64,000 nt of DNA from Anthopleura xanthogrammica (Eukaryota > Cnidaria > Anthozoa > Actiniaria > Actiniidae): assembly GCA_964019055.1 (NCBI GenBank), contig OZ025216.1:3708001-3772000 (forward strand), given 5' to 3'. The notes beneath the pieces are model-generated. The model was given only the letters and a program-made list of their open reading frames with translations, was not told the origin of the DNA and made no database searches. The translations under genes and the position numbers were made by a program. Below are positions 1-12,013 of this stretch, piece after piece. Position 1 is the stretch's first letter, and each line of letters opens with the position of its first letter.

Positions 1-336
1 CATGCGCAGTGCGATTTTCACCCGTGTCTTTACTCCCCACATTGCGTGTTGACCCTAAAGACGTCCCCAGGAGGGGGACTCCGATTAGAAAAAAAGCGGG
101 AATGTTGGTCGTACCTTTTATGGTTCCAAATTTGCGATTTGGTACCTCTTAGGATGTCACAAATCTAAAAGGGACACCAGAGAGTAAGCTGATACCTCTT
201 AGACGTCTGCATATAAGAATAGTCGATGACGCTACCACAATTCGCCGAAGAGTAGGAAAAAACATAGCAAATACTTATTTCGCTTATTTTGTTCAGTATG
301 TGTCTAAATAACTCAGTTTACGTGTTTTGTTTTCAG

Positions 337-3300
337 CTGAGTCAATCGCATGGTATCGAGACGAAGAGGTAATTACTAAGGCCCCCTTTCACGTGACGTC
401 AAAGCAGCTCACTTTAGAGGGCAAAATAAAAGAATTTCAGTCTCCTGAGAATTGGAACCTATTGTTTTGTACTCCAAATTGAGCTGCATTCCGACGTGCT
501 GCAAGGGGTCTATATCGATTTAATTGCTATTTTTGTGGTTGCTAAGATGTTTACGCTCTTGGTATGAAAATGACGTTGTTGTTGTTGTCGTGGTTGTTGT
601 TAATATTAGTGTTGTTGATGTGGGTGTTGTTGTGGATGTTGTTGTTGATGTGGGTGTTGTGGGTGTTGTTGTGGATGTTGTTGTTGATGTGGGTGTTGTT
701 GTTGTGGGTGTTGTATTTGTGGGTGTTGTTGTTGTGGGTGTTGTTGTTGTAGGTGTTGTTGTTGTGGGTGTTATTGTTGTTGGTGTTGTTGTGGATGTTG
801 TTGTTGTTGTTCGAAAGTTGGTCGTAAAAAGGCTACATCCACAAGGCTTTACTCAAACGGAGGGCGACATTTTTTTCATCTTCAGGAAAAAGAGAAGAAG
901 TATCAGCTGGCTCTCGACGGTGTTCGTCTTCGGGATCTTGAGCCTGGTTTTATGTCCAAGAAAGTGTCGTTTGCACTTTTCAACCCTGACACAAAGTACG
1001 TAAGTCTAAGGTCAAACGATGAACATCACATGAGCCGTGCTCATAGATTTAAGGTGTGGAAACACGGTACAACATTGCGGTATATTTTGATGATGTCATT
1101 TGTATTATCCTCCTAAATTAAGCGAAAATATCGATATATTTTGGCTGCTGAAATAGTAATGTAACCATAATGTTGCATGCAATGTTGCACAAATTGTCCA
1201 CGCGCAACTCCGTCGCTCATAATACACTCCTAATGCTACGCCCTTGCCAAATTCTCTTTCCATGGCAGAGGGGAAAATAGAGTGGACGACTTGTAGCAAG
1301 TCTAATGTTTCCCTTCAAGAACGATTTCCCAGAAGATTCTTTAGCCACAGACATTCAGTTAGCCAGTAATTTTCGCTTTCAGTCTGCAAATATAATTTCT
1401 TTGATTGTTTTTTTTTTATTCAGGAATTTGTTTAAAGATCACAAACAACTCGAGCTTTCAGCCGAGAATCAGGAAACCCTAGACAGCTGGAAGGCGTCCT
1501 TCCTACGTGCAGGAGTGTACCCTGAGAGAAACTCCAGCGACGATAAGAGTTTGGTGAGAATACTAGTTTGCTTGTTCATTCTTTGTCTTCCCTTCCCTTC
1601 CCTTCCCTGCCTACAGTAAAAATCAAAATGTGTTGATAAATTCCCCCTATAATGCTCCCAAAATTGGCTGTGTGAAATGACTGATGTCGACTGTACGCTC
1701 CCCCCTCCCCTTCCCTTGCAATGTTGTCTAAATGGCCAAAGTTTGGTACCGTGAGCTAGCCACATTCTCAAGGAACAACATTGAATGGGGGAGGGGGGAT
1801 TTTGTCTTCATACCATTTTTAAAGCGCTTTTTCTTACATTACGCTTACTTTTTCCAACACTATGGGGCAGTGTATCAACACTTGATTTTACTCTAGCTCC
1901 CTTTACCTTCCATGCCCTGCCTAGCTTCCCTTTCCTTTCACTTCCCCTCCCTCTCCTTGCTTCTGTTCCATTCCGTTTCATTTCTTTTATGCTATGTTCT
2001 CCTCTAAGTCTTTCTTCACGCTCCTGGATCTTTTCTACTTCAGCAAGGTGAAATTGGTACCCTGGACCCACAGATGGAACGTCAAGTTGAGACTATTCGT
2101 AACCTGGTGGATTCCTACATCAAGATCGTCAGTAAAACTATCCGCGACTTGGTACCAAAGACAATCATGTATATGATCTGTAATAATGTAAGTAATCTCC
2201 CTTGACTTATCACGATGACCACGACCTTATCAGTCCATTTATTAAGAAGGATCTGCACAAGCAGTTTTCTCTGTCAGACTTTCTCTGGACTCAACTCTAT
2301 AGAGAGTTAGTGTTTCTAGTTTTTCCTGTGGAAAAAAATCATACAGTGAGGACACTCGAACCATGAACACTTGATATTTTTATTTTTTTTATTTTATGAA
2401 CTTTTACTACTTCAAACCTTCTGAAAATGAAGCACTAAACTCAAATAATCTTATTGTTCAAAATAAATATTATTTCCAATCGATTCACACAAGGGATAAA
2501 GGAGAAAAAAGTATGAAAAAACCTCAAAGTGTTCACGGTTCGAGTGTCCACACTAAAATTTTTGACAAGATTATTTTCAGCTGAAATTTCCTGTGACGAG
2601 TAATAATTAGCCGACTTTCGAAATAGAGGAGAGAATAATCGCATAGAAAACTGAACAAAAGAGTGGTTGACTTTAACAAGAAATACATTCTTGTGTGCCT
2701 GCACCTTATTACTCTATTCTATCTCAATTCTTTTCTATGACTGTTTCTATTTCAGATAAAAGATTTCATCAGCCAAGAGCTATTGGCTCACATTTATTCA
2801 TCAGGAAACCAAGTAAGAAATATTTGTGAACTATCGTCACGGTCTTAGACTGCACTTTATTAGTTCCTTTGTTCCTTTGAGCTTGACAGTCGTATCAGAA
2901 CTGAAGCATGCTTTATTTTTTGAAACCAACCACTTCTGTTTTTGGTGGTGTGCGCCGCTTCTGCTTCGCCTCTCACCGCTGTGGACTTGGGTTCGATTCT
3001 CCTACTTGCTATCATATCACTTTCGCATTTTAAGGAAGTGTCAAGGGAAATGGGACTGTCTCATTTATGAGATGCTCTTTATTAAATTTTTGAGACCCAA
3101 TTTGAACACACAAACAGATTCCATTCGTGCGAAACTCTTTGTTTAACATAATTTATTATATTCATTTTCCCTAAGTTTATATACCTTCACTTTATTTCTA
3201 CATTTTGACTTGATAATGACGTTCAGCCAACGTCGAAACGTCGTCGATTTTAAGTTTTATAACATTTTATCACAGAATTTCATAATCAAAAACACTAACT

Positions 3301-4679
3301 GTACACCTCATGATGGTTATTTTCTTTCATACCGTTGACTTTAATTTTTTCTTAATCAGAATGACTTGATGGAAGAAAGTGAGGATGCCATGCAACATCG
3401 AGAAGAGATGATAAGAATGTATCAGAGTACTAAGGAAGCCTTGGAGATAGTATCTGATATCGATAGCCATACCTCAGTCACACCCTTGCCTCCACCTATC
3501 GCATCAGATGATATGGACAGCAGCAGACCTCCTAACCCCAGTCCTCAGGTCAGTCGTCGGCCTGCTTCTAGTGGGTATCCTTCTGCGCCTTCTCGCCCTT
3601 CTGCGCCTTCACGTCCAGCTCCTGCAAGACCAGACGGCATGCCTTCTGTCCCAAGGTAAAGAATTTTCTTACTTTTTTCGTCTTATTTCACAAACGCCTC
3701 ATTTTTTGAAAGCCTGAATAATTCAAATATTTGAGAATAATATGATTATGATTATGAAAACCAGATTTGCGAAAATTTTGGCCTGGAGCCTCTTGCAGTT
3801 GAGAATTTTTAAAAACTAAAAGAACAATAGGGTTGAATGTATGACGTCATTTACTAACAATGCAGATGCTGAAAAAAATGATAATTTTTATCCGGCACTT
3901 CTGACTGTGAAGATAATATGTTGCTTGGCTACTATTGGGGCCATATAGATAAGTTTTAAACTTGACAAGTTTAACCAAGTTTCAAGTCTTTTCCAATTTT
4001 CATCGATTTTCATCCAAGTGCCCCTTTAATTTATCGCATTTTATTTCGAAGAAATTCGAAATTTCATTTCCGCTTGTGAATGACACACCCATCTTCTTCC
4101 CCTAATCCACTGGCAGCTAACGGGTATGGGAGCATGAGGAATGTTTCGATTTCTACAATGCCTTACCTGGTTTTTCCCCACCCTTTATGCTCGGATGAAC
4201 CTTATGTGAGTTGAGTTTGTTTGGTGTGTTGTTCTTTCCCTTGGCCCTGGGTTTTTTCTCTGGTTTTCCTCGCTTCGTAATAATAATAGAAATGTAGGCT
4301 AAATCTTTTTTCGTTCGGGTTATTTAGTGTAATATTTAGCTGCTCTCACTTTGCACTATTTCATTTACCAAATTTTATTGTGATTTAATTTGTTTTGCTG
4401 CAATTTTGCTCCCTCTGGCGACCATGATCCCTTGATTGTTTTGATGTGACGTCATAGTGAAATAGAGCAACTTTAGTCAAGTTAAACCGAAATTTTATGA
4501 AAAAAAACCTGTCATTATCCTGATAAATGCCCCCCACCAGAAATTAAGCGACGTCTGTTGATGTAGATCTATAACACTTTCGTTTACTTCTCTTCCATAG
4601 GAGACCGCCTGCCCCACCCAAGCCTAACGGTGCACCCCCAATCCCCGGTCGCCCGCCAATCCCATCTCGACCATCTTAA
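337..4679 (+). CDS. dnm: Classical dynamin, C-terminal 281 residues (partial, 5' end outside window)
   Basis: Large GTPase that pinches endocytic vesicles from the plasma membrane. Exons: 337-368, 886-995, 1424-1553, 2044-2187, 2756-2812, 3360-3655, 4601-4679 (stop TAA 4677-4679). All introns are GT/AG and phases join. The first three exons give the end of the PH domain (SWY-like 'AWYRDEE', then '[13 protein letters not shown]', a dynamin hallmark). Exons 4-6 give the GTPase effector domain: '[14 protein letters not shown]', '[12 protein letters not shown]', '[10 protein letters not shown]', 'LMEESEDAM'. The tail is a proline/arginine-rich domain with SH3-ligand cores such as 'PPAPPKP', 'PPIPGRP' and 'PPIPSRP'. 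The donor at 996 (gtacgtaag) rather than 1000 is required to keep the frame into exon 1424. GTPase, middle and most of the PH domain lie left of the window. Pre-vertebrate classical dynamin is expected to be co-orthologous to DNM1/2/3 (established knowledge; orthology here inferred). No break seen. Confidence 0.93.
383..508. mobile_element. MITE, family 'CCCCTTTCACGTGACGTC' (dynamin intron)
   Basis: Imperfect terminal inverted repeats of about 29 bp, beginning CCCCTTTCACGTGACG at left and ending CTGCAAGGGG at right. The interior 'CTCCTGAGAATTG' is shared with 10541-10675 and with the fragment at 28109-28172. Confidence 0.65.
570..812. repeat. GTTGTTGTGG-type simple repeat in dynamin intron
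   Basis: Degenerate GTT/GTG-rich array with sub-units such as 'gtgggtgttgttgt'. The open frames through it are low-complexity V/D/G or L/W/M runs and not genes. Confidence 0.85.
2342..2556. mobile_element. MITE with 'TACAGTGAGGACACTCGAAC' ends (dynamin intron)
   Basis: About 215 bp with terminal inverted repeats of about 30 bp: left TACAGTGAGGACACTCG, right near-complement CGAGTGTCCACACT. A second copy sits at 9798-10015 in copy 1 of the PAN genes. No coding capacity. Confidence 0.75.
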
Positions 4680-7113
4680 AGAGTTTCATCTAGCGGCGTT
4701 CCCTTGAAGAATGCTCAGATAATGAGAAAATGTTGTAAGATCTTAAACCCTTCCTGTAACATTATATTCTCGGACGGTTTCATCATAACGGGTAATAGTA
4801 AACAGTTTGTATGAAGGCGTCAAATAGTACCACTATAGGTAAACTTTTTTTCTCCCAATTTTTTAATTAGTGCTTATTTTAAAATCGTGCAAGGGATTCT
4901 GGTAGTGGTATCGTTTGACGCCATAATGCAAACGACCGCTTGCACCCATTTTCAGGATTATTGCGCGGTCAACGCAGTAACCCAATACTTCTGGGTTTTT
5001 GGCCGCCGTCGAACAAAACTATTCTCAGACTGTTGAGAATTTAATTGATGTAAGCCAAAAATCCAGATAACTGGAATTAAAGCCAGTTTTCTGGGTCGCA
5101 TAATTATGAAAATGGGTATAAGAATGTTTCTTATAGAGCTGTTTTGGTATGAGTGGGAAACGTATAGGGTTCTGGGTACGACATTCCGTCCGTTCACAGC
5201 ATGGTACGGTACGGCTACGAATTTACTTCGTTTCCCTTATAACCTGCTCTAAAATAGCTTAGGACTGTCTTTTTACGTTTGTGGAAAACCCGAAACTAAG
5301 ACATATTTTACTGAAATAATTAATAATTCAAAGCGTCCTTAAATGCCATGAAAAGCTCAGTATTTCTTGTGATTTTCGAGATCTTGTGGTATTATTTCCC
5401 TATAAGATTTCCGTGTCATTTACTCGGGCTATATTTGTGCTTGGTATTTGATGACGCTTTTTTCCACAGTATAAGAAAAACCGCGGCTTCCTTGACTCTA
5501 CTGGTATTGAAATACATTTTTGAACAGGGAAATATAAATAAGAAGACTGAATGGGAGCCGTGCGTCAGTGATTTCTCTCCAGACGACTCTTCAATTTCTT
5601 CTTTTTTTCTTTTTATTTACTTCCCTTTTTTCCTAAAATACAGTTAATTGTAAAGAAATTCTAATAATCGTAATTCCTGTAGATATGTAAGGTAACTTCA
5701 ATGCTTGAAATTTGAAAAAATTATCAATGAATTTTAATTATACTGTTAAAAAAGTCTACGTTCTTAAACCGGAGCCCACGTTATCGTGGTCAGCACCAAC
5801 GAACGGATGACTGCAGTAGTATTTTCCTATTCTAAGATCAAAATATAATATGTAATTACTGTAGATTTTTTTGTTTTGACTCAAAGGAATACAGGTTTTG
5901 GTATACACGGCGTAGCTTACCGAAGGGTATAATATTGTGATGTAAACAAGTCTGATATCAGGGCAATGTTTGTATCAATTTTTATCGATGCGCACGCAGA
6001 AGTGATGGGATGTATGATCAGCATGATTTGAATTCATTGCTGGAACCTATTATCTGTTTTAATAAATTTTGTTTTTTTGGTCAGGTAAATGTCTCCTTTT
6101 TAATTTCTTTTTTTTGTTGTTTTTTTTTAATCAAAAATTTTGAATTTGTCGGACGAGAGTCTTGTTGGTCTCAATTAGAATCATTGTTATTTCTTTCCGG
6201 AATCCTTTTTTTCTAGCTTCCAGCCGATCCTTTCCGATTCATAACAGTTCATTAACAATTACTTCCATGCATCTGAATATCATTCGAGTTGGAATCAAGA
6301 AAATAAGTTGGGAAAAAAATTGGAGAAAAGTTGAAAATCAAATTTCCAACTCAAGAACACTTCCATGCGCTGTATGGAAATTTGTTGGAAGTCGCCGTTT
6401 TATCTCCACTCCAATGCAATATGGCTGTTCATCATGACGTGTTTTGAATAGAATATACCATGTGCTAAACTTCTTACTAATAATAGCTTATCAGCCTGAA
6501 GTTTTTGAGAAAAATTATAGGGAACTGAATTTTTGTGAGGTTGTGACTCGTTTTTGTCTGAAGAACTTGACTGCAAGTTCTCTCCAGCTGTGCGAAAAAC
6601 TAAGCGCGTAAAGGATTGTTGTTGTAATTCGAGCGGCTCTCGCTCAAGTCTTTAAAGTCGTATATCTCGTGGAATTCGAGGAGATGGATAGCAAAGATTT
6701 GCTTTAATTTTCAGATATCACGTATACTCCAACTTTTTTTCTCTAAATTTTGGAAAACGCTTGGCTAAGCATCAAAGTGCGCTGTGATTGGTCGGTTCGT
6801 GCGTGCACCGGACAGATGGCTATTTTAATCTTCACCTGAGATCCTTTGCAAGCTCGTTTTTTTTAAATTTGCGCTTTTTTTTACATTTGTGTGGCCTTCG
6901 AGTTGGAAGGAAGTATCGGAATAGCTCGAGTCTCTGATAAGAGAATCGCGACTTTGATGACTCCCAAGACACCATCTATACATCCATCTTAAAAAGTGCA
7001 AGCTGCAGCGTTTGAAAAATAATAATTTCACATCGCAGGGGAAAAAGAAGAAGCGACAAATGTTATTGATCGTAGATGGTTTGGCTGGTAGATTTTATCA
7101 CTACGAATTAAGA
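4680..7113. other. Intergenic, dynamin to PAN copy 1
   Basis: No gene supported. It holds a small inverted-repeat element at 4815-4922 and AT-rich sequence. A segment around 5140-5235 ('gagtgggaaac', 'ggtacg', 'ggctacgaattt') resembles part of the MITE at 46120-46338. The open frames at 5348-5647 and 6010-6437 are low-complexity F/L/S-rich and unsupported. Confidence 0.6.
4815..4922. mobile_element. Short inverted-repeat element
   Basis: Left GGCGTCAAATAGTACCACTA pairs with right TAGTGGTATCGTTTGACGCC. The total is about 108 bp, the size of a small MITE. No second copy found in the window. Confidence 0.55.
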
Positions 7114-10100
7114 ATGCAGTTGCTCGTTCTGGTGTGTACGCTCGGAATATTTGTTCACTTCGCTAAAAGCAAAGAAGTACAAGATGTTTGGTGTTCAACT
7201 CGACAGTCTGTCTTGGGAGATAGTTTGTTCAGCAAGACAGACATGGCACTTAAAGGACACGTTAGAAGAACCCTGGAGAATATCACCTTTATCCAGTGTA
7301 GTCTTCGCTGTCTAAAGGAAGATTGGTGTATCTCGGTCAATTTTGAAATCCAAAAGAGAATAGGAAAGTGTGAGTTGAATGACTATGGAGTTGAAGACGA
7401 GACAAGTGTATCGATAGAGAAAGGAGAATTTGAGAAGAAAGAAGGGTTTGTCTACACTCAACTCAGAGCAGCTGGGGTAAGTTTGATTTGTCTGTCTATA
7501 AGCCTTTATAACGTTTTTTGTGGAATAACACAAAAACAAATCATTGCCGTCGGACGGCAAAAAATGGGAAATCGAAGGAACCTATAAAAAGTTAGTGAAT
7601 CCTTTTTTCTATTTCAATACATCTTTACAGTAAAATAACTGTTGGTTGGTTGGTAGGTTGGTGGGTTGGTTCGTTGATTGCCTGGGGCTGCTGGTTGATT
7701 GCCTGGAACTTTTTCTTCAAATTCTTCAAAATATTTCCATATTCGAACGGTATGTAGTCCGTTCCATGCCACTATAAGAAAATCGGAAAGGAAAACCAGA
7801 AAGAAAAGAAAAAATAATATGAATGGATTAAAATTACAACTATAAACCAGAAACAAGCTTTTGTAATCAGTGACGGAAATTTTAAAATCTTTATTCTCAT
7901 TTACCGGTCCTTTCATGCTTAAATTCTAATTTTCTGTAAATTTCCTTTCTATTCAGTTTGTATTGATTACTCTATTCGCTTTTCCTTTTTTCCTCTTACC
8001 CTAATGAGTTAATTGAATGCAAACTCCTTTAAAACATCGGCATCGTATTGATTTTGAAACCGGTTTTTCTTGCTTCCATCCTTCTATAACGCTTTAAGAG
8101 CGACTGTCCACTAATACCGAGCCAAATCGAGAATCGGCGGCAACAGCGAAAAAAAATCGATTTTCTTCATATTTGGCCGGGGGGGGGGGGGGGGGGGTAT
8201 TTCGGGTCGTTTCGTACGGGGATGCTCCGCCCGGACTCTCGACCCCTTACCTCGAGGCATTTTCGGACAGCATCAATAGCGCGCGTGATCTTGCCCGAAA
8301 TTGCCTCTTTTTCATGTCTGCGCCTGCGATATTTTTGAAAGCGCTCGCACATCTCGAAAATGGTCAATTAGTTTTGGATGCGAGAAAAACTCTCACAATT
8401 TGACTAATATTTAACAGTAATATAACAGAAAGACATTTTTACTTGCTTTCTTATATTTCCCCCCCGCTGCATTCTGTCATGTATTTGTAGGAATTGAACT
8501 CGATCAAGAACAACCTACAAAATAGCCGTACACGAATTTATTCGATAGATCGCACATGGCATGCGCACGCATAGTTATGCATGATTACATAGGGAGACCA
8601 TAACACTTTCCTCGACGTTTCTGCAAACAGGTGTAAAAACAAAGCATAAAAATATGTCATTAGGAATCTTGTCATAGACTGTTTGATGTTAGCATTGAGA
8701 AAACTATTCAGACAAGTAGGCTACAACCTATCTGGATAACAGGATAACCACTATCCCGTGGTGACATGTCCTTGTCTAGAAATTGACTCAATTGACTCGT
8801 GGCATACGTTTTTTTTAGTCTGGTTGTCGTGACAACACTTGTCAAAATGGCGGCACTTGTTTCATCGACTGTATCCAATGGACACCACAGTGTTATTGTC
8901 CGAGTGGTTTTCGAGGAGATCGATGTGAAGGTAATTTACGTACTCTAACCTGACAACTCAGCTTTCAGAACTTTGCACAATGCAATCCAGCTGAGTTGAT
9001 CGCCTTCCCCGAAAGGAATTATGGGTCACTATTTTTGGTTAGCATTTTTCGAGTACCTTGCTAGTATACAATGTAGACTTTTCTTGTTGATTGAAATATA
9101 ATTCCGCCATGAGTTCGACTAGCGTTTACGATTATTTAATTTAAAGAACGAAGAACTCGTATTTCATAAATTCTCTTGGCAGAATAATGGGAAATGCTAA
9201 TCAAAATACGATGTCGAATCCTCAATTCTGATTGGTTGACCTTGAGTTTGTTCTGAATGTCAACTCAGCTGAATGCAAAGGCACCTTTTCCACGTGCATA
9301 ACGGTTTCCAATGTCATGCTTTGTGTCATTCCTTTGAGTACTATTATTTTTGTTTGTCGACTATCAACTTTTTACTTTCTTGATTATTAGAACTAGAAAA
9401 CAATGGTTGTTCTAGCAATCCATGTGAAAACGGTGGAACATGTACAGATCAGGTCAATGGGTACTCGTGTACATGTGCTGCAGGATACAATGGAACAAGA
9501 TGTGAAAATAGTACTAGTAAGTTTGTAATGATTTTTCTTTAATTAATTAATTATTTTTTTAATTTTAATTAATTAATTATTTTTTTAAACAAGCATATGT
9601 TTACAAATGAGCCAGATTACAAAAAATCGAGAGGGAAAAAAAAGTAATTACAAACAAAATATAGTGATTCAGTTAACTTTTTATAGAATACCGTTCAATA
9701 TGGAGCCATTTGTTCACATACATCGACGAGATGCATGGTGCAAATTAATACCTTTATTGTCATTTATATTTTTCAACACAACAAAAGCTATGGAACTTAC
9801 AGTGAGGACACTCGAACCATGAACACTTGATATTTTTATATTTTTTATTTTATGAACTTTCTACTGCTTCAAACCTTCTGAAAATGAAGCACTGAACTCA
9901 AATAATCTTATTGTTCAAAATAAATCATATTTCCATTCGATTCACACGAGGGATAAAGGAGAAAAAAAGTATGAAAAAACCTCAAAGTGTTCACGGTTCG
10001 AGTGTCCTCACTGTAAATTCAAAGTGATTTGTTTCTTTGATTATTTCTTTAGACTGCGACCTTCATTTTCCTACTGCAAAGACATCCAACTCCATTATAA

Positions 10101-11373
10101 TTGATTCAGCATTTCAAGTCCCTCTGAGCGAGTTTACCGTATCGTTTTGGCTGAATGTGACCAATAAAGAGGTCATTTTCTATCCATTCTCTTATGCAAC
10201 CTCAAGTATCACCTCAGCATTTGCTATTGGCATCAAAGACGACGGCAAGGCGGAGATAACAGTTAGGGGAGAAACAAAGTAAGCCATTAAACGCTTGTCA
10301 TCGTACAGTTATCAGTAGCCCTTTCAGCTTGCGCATAATCTTTTCCCATTTCAGATCACATGTCATTCCAGAGAGTATCATTTCTTTGCTTAATAATTAC
10401 GCATGAGAAGATATAAATAACTGAATATGGTTACAACTTAAAGAAAGCATATTATTATCAAAAACAGAAGACTTGCATGTCTGATGGGAAAATTTTATTT
10501 TTGTCAATTTTGACGATGCATTACCGGACGAGTTGTGTTTAGACCACTTTCACTTGACGTCAAAGCAGCTCAATTTGAAGGACAAAACAAAAGAATTCAA
10601 TCCCCTGAGAATTGAAAAACTTTTTTTTGTCCTCCAAAATGAGCGGCATTCCGAAGTGCTACTGACAAGTGGTCTACTTGCAGCAACTGTCTGTGAAGAA
10701 CTGAGTTCTAATTGCGTGTCTTGTCATGACCGTCAAATATAGAGGCTTTGCACCATCACTTGATGGCAGCCATCACAAGAGGAGGCACAACAATAGAGTC
10801 ATTTTCCCCTTGGAAACTGAATTCTTTCTCATGTAAATCAGGTCTAGACCAGATTCAATTTTTCCTGCTCCTGTCATGGCTGCCATCACTGATTGGGCAA
10901 AGCCTCTTTAGAGTGACTATCATTTTCTCATTTTTTGATTGGCTAAAAACCACGCGATGCATTACTTTGACAGGTCTCTTAAATCTGGTGTCAAGCGAGA
11001 CAACACGTGGCAGCACTGTGCAATAACCTGGAAATCAAGCAGCGGTGTTGTCAAGTTTTACCACGGGGGAAGCAGAAAAGATTCAGAAAAAGGTCTCAAA
11101 AAAGGCGAGAAAATTCCTAGTGGAGGCAAGATGGTGATTGGTCAATACCAGGGTAACTACGGCAGTGGATACGATTCGTCCAAACTCATGCTTGGTTACC
11201 TGGCTGACCTTAACATTTGGTCCAGCGAACTGACGTCAAGTGAAATTAACTCTCTTTCAAGTAAATGCTTCTCGTCTTCGAATTCTGCATCTGTTTTGTC
11301 ATGGTCAACTATTATCTCAAAACCTTTGGGTGGACAGCTTAGCAAGACGTGCCCGGCTACATGTCTTAGCTAG
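7114..11373 (+). CDS. PAN-EGF-EGF-pentraxin-like secreted protein, copy 1 (408 aa)
   Basis: Exons 7114-7476, 8819-8930, 9391-9516, 10053-10278, 10974-11373; total 1227 bp, frame intact. The start at 7114 is preferred over the upstream in-frame ATG 7012 because it opens directly on a signal peptide ([16 protein letters not shown], residues 1-19). Residues about 26-121: PAN/apple module with '[16 protein letters not shown]' and 'GKCELND', and an N-glycosylation sequon ENITF. Residues 122-158: EGF with seven cysteines (extra one in 'FIDC'). Residues 159-200: EGF with '[10 protein letters not shown]' hydroxylation motif. Residues 201-408: pentraxin-like fold ('FTVSFWL', 'PFSYAT', '[10 protein letters not shown]', 'MVIGQYQ', 'LADLNIWS'), C-terminal 'KTCPATC'. 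The calcium-ligand positions of classical pentraxins are not conserved. Role inferred: extracellular recognition or adhesion. Introns hold several MITEs (8988-9271, 9798-10015, 10541-10675, 10740-10910). Nearest in architecture to copy 3. Confidence 0.85.
8988..9271. mobile_element. Non-autonomous DNA element with CAGCTGAGTTGA ends (PAN copy 1 intron 2)
   Basis: About 284 bp, starting CAGCTGAGTTGATCGCC and ending GTCAACTCAGCTG. A close second copy is at 49104-49381, downstream of PAN copy 4. Short TIR of 12 bp; superfamily not assigned. Confidence 0.7.
9798..10015. mobile_element. MITE with 'TACAGTGAGGACACTCGAAC' ends (PAN copy 1 intron)
   Basis: Second copy of the 2342-2556 family, with better preserved ends: TACAGTGAGGACACTCG at left and CGAGTGTCCTCACTGTA at right. 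It lies just upstream of the acceptor of the pentraxin exon at 10053. The flanking TA fits a TA target-site preference. Confidence 0.8.
10541..10675. mobile_element. MITE, family 'CACTTTCACTTGACGTC' (PAN copy 1 intron 4)
   Basis: Starts AGACCACTTTCACTTGACG and ends ACAAGTGGTCT, with interior homologous to 383-508 ('CAAAGCAGCTCA', 'CCTGAGAATTG'). Confidence 0.65.
10740..10910. mobile_element. MITE, 'AGAGGCTTTGCACCATCAC' family
   Basis: Inverted-repeat element: left AGAGGCTTTGCACCATCA, right GGGCAAAGCCTCTTTA, with inner 'GATGGCAGCCATCAC' and 'GTCATGGCTGCCATCA' arms. Related copies at 17183-17294 (half), 51168-51301 and 51631-51793. Confidence 0.7.
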
Positions 11374-11602
11374 ATTTAGATGAAGGCAAGGTAAACAAAA
11401 GATTCTGTACTTAGGCTAGACCACAATGCACCATGATTGCTATCTCAGAAACGGTCTAGGGCACGTCGGGAAAAAACGTTTGAGGATTCTCGTAGTCTAA
11501 AACATAGTGCAGAAATTCTTTATATTTGGGGAAAGTTTTTGAGTATTCCTTTAGGCCATTTTGAAAAAATGTACTCAAATGCGTAAACGTTTTTCTTTTT
11601 CA

Positions 11603-11820
11603 ATAGTCCCCTTCACACTCAGTTCCTTGCGCCATCTTGTAAGGTAGCCGTGCCTTCGCATCGACGCGAGACATGAGGTGATCTTGCAATGATAGAGACA
11701 TGTGAATAATTGTCCAAGGTGTTAAAAAAGGTCTCTATTGCAAGGTCACCTCATGTCTCACTTTGATGCAAAGGCACGGCTACCTTTCAAGATGGTGCAG
11801 GGAACTGTGAAGGGGACTAT
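11603..11820. mobile_element. MITE-like long inverted repeat downstream of PAN copy 1
   Basis: Left ATAGTCCCCTTCACAC and right GTGAAGGGGACTAT, continuing inward with 'AAGGTAGCCGTGCCT', and 'GAGACATGAGGTGA' pairing with 'TCACCTCATGTCTC'. About 218 bp, nearly fully foldable, located in the 3' region of copy 1. Confidence 0.75.
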
Positions 11821-12003
11821 TAATGTTTCGGTCGATCATGAGTCTATATTTGACGTAATGCCTGCCGATTTCTTGTGGTTTTTGTCTTTTGCACTGGGTA
11901 GATGTTTGTGACCATCAATGTTTTGTAAAAAGTATTTACACATGGATTGTTTGATTTAGGCTGTCTGACCAGCTGCGTTGATGAATTTAAAATGAAGACT
12001 CTA

Positions 12004-12009
12004 AATAAA
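12004..12009 (+). other. Possible poly(A) signal AATAAA, PAN copy 1
   Basis: Canonical hexamer 630 bp after the copy 1 stop codon. It lies between two MITEs, so real use is uncertain. Confidence 0.3.
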
Positions 12010-12013
12010 ATGG

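Noticed and set aside
524..1003. 159-codon V/G/D-rich open frame
   Set aside because: Simple GTT repeat inside a dynamin intron running into a real dynamin exon in another frame.
7012..7113. Upstream in-frame ATG extending PAN copy 1 by 34 codons
   Set aside because: Lysine-rich extension would bury the signal peptide; the ATG at 7114 matches the layout of the other copies.
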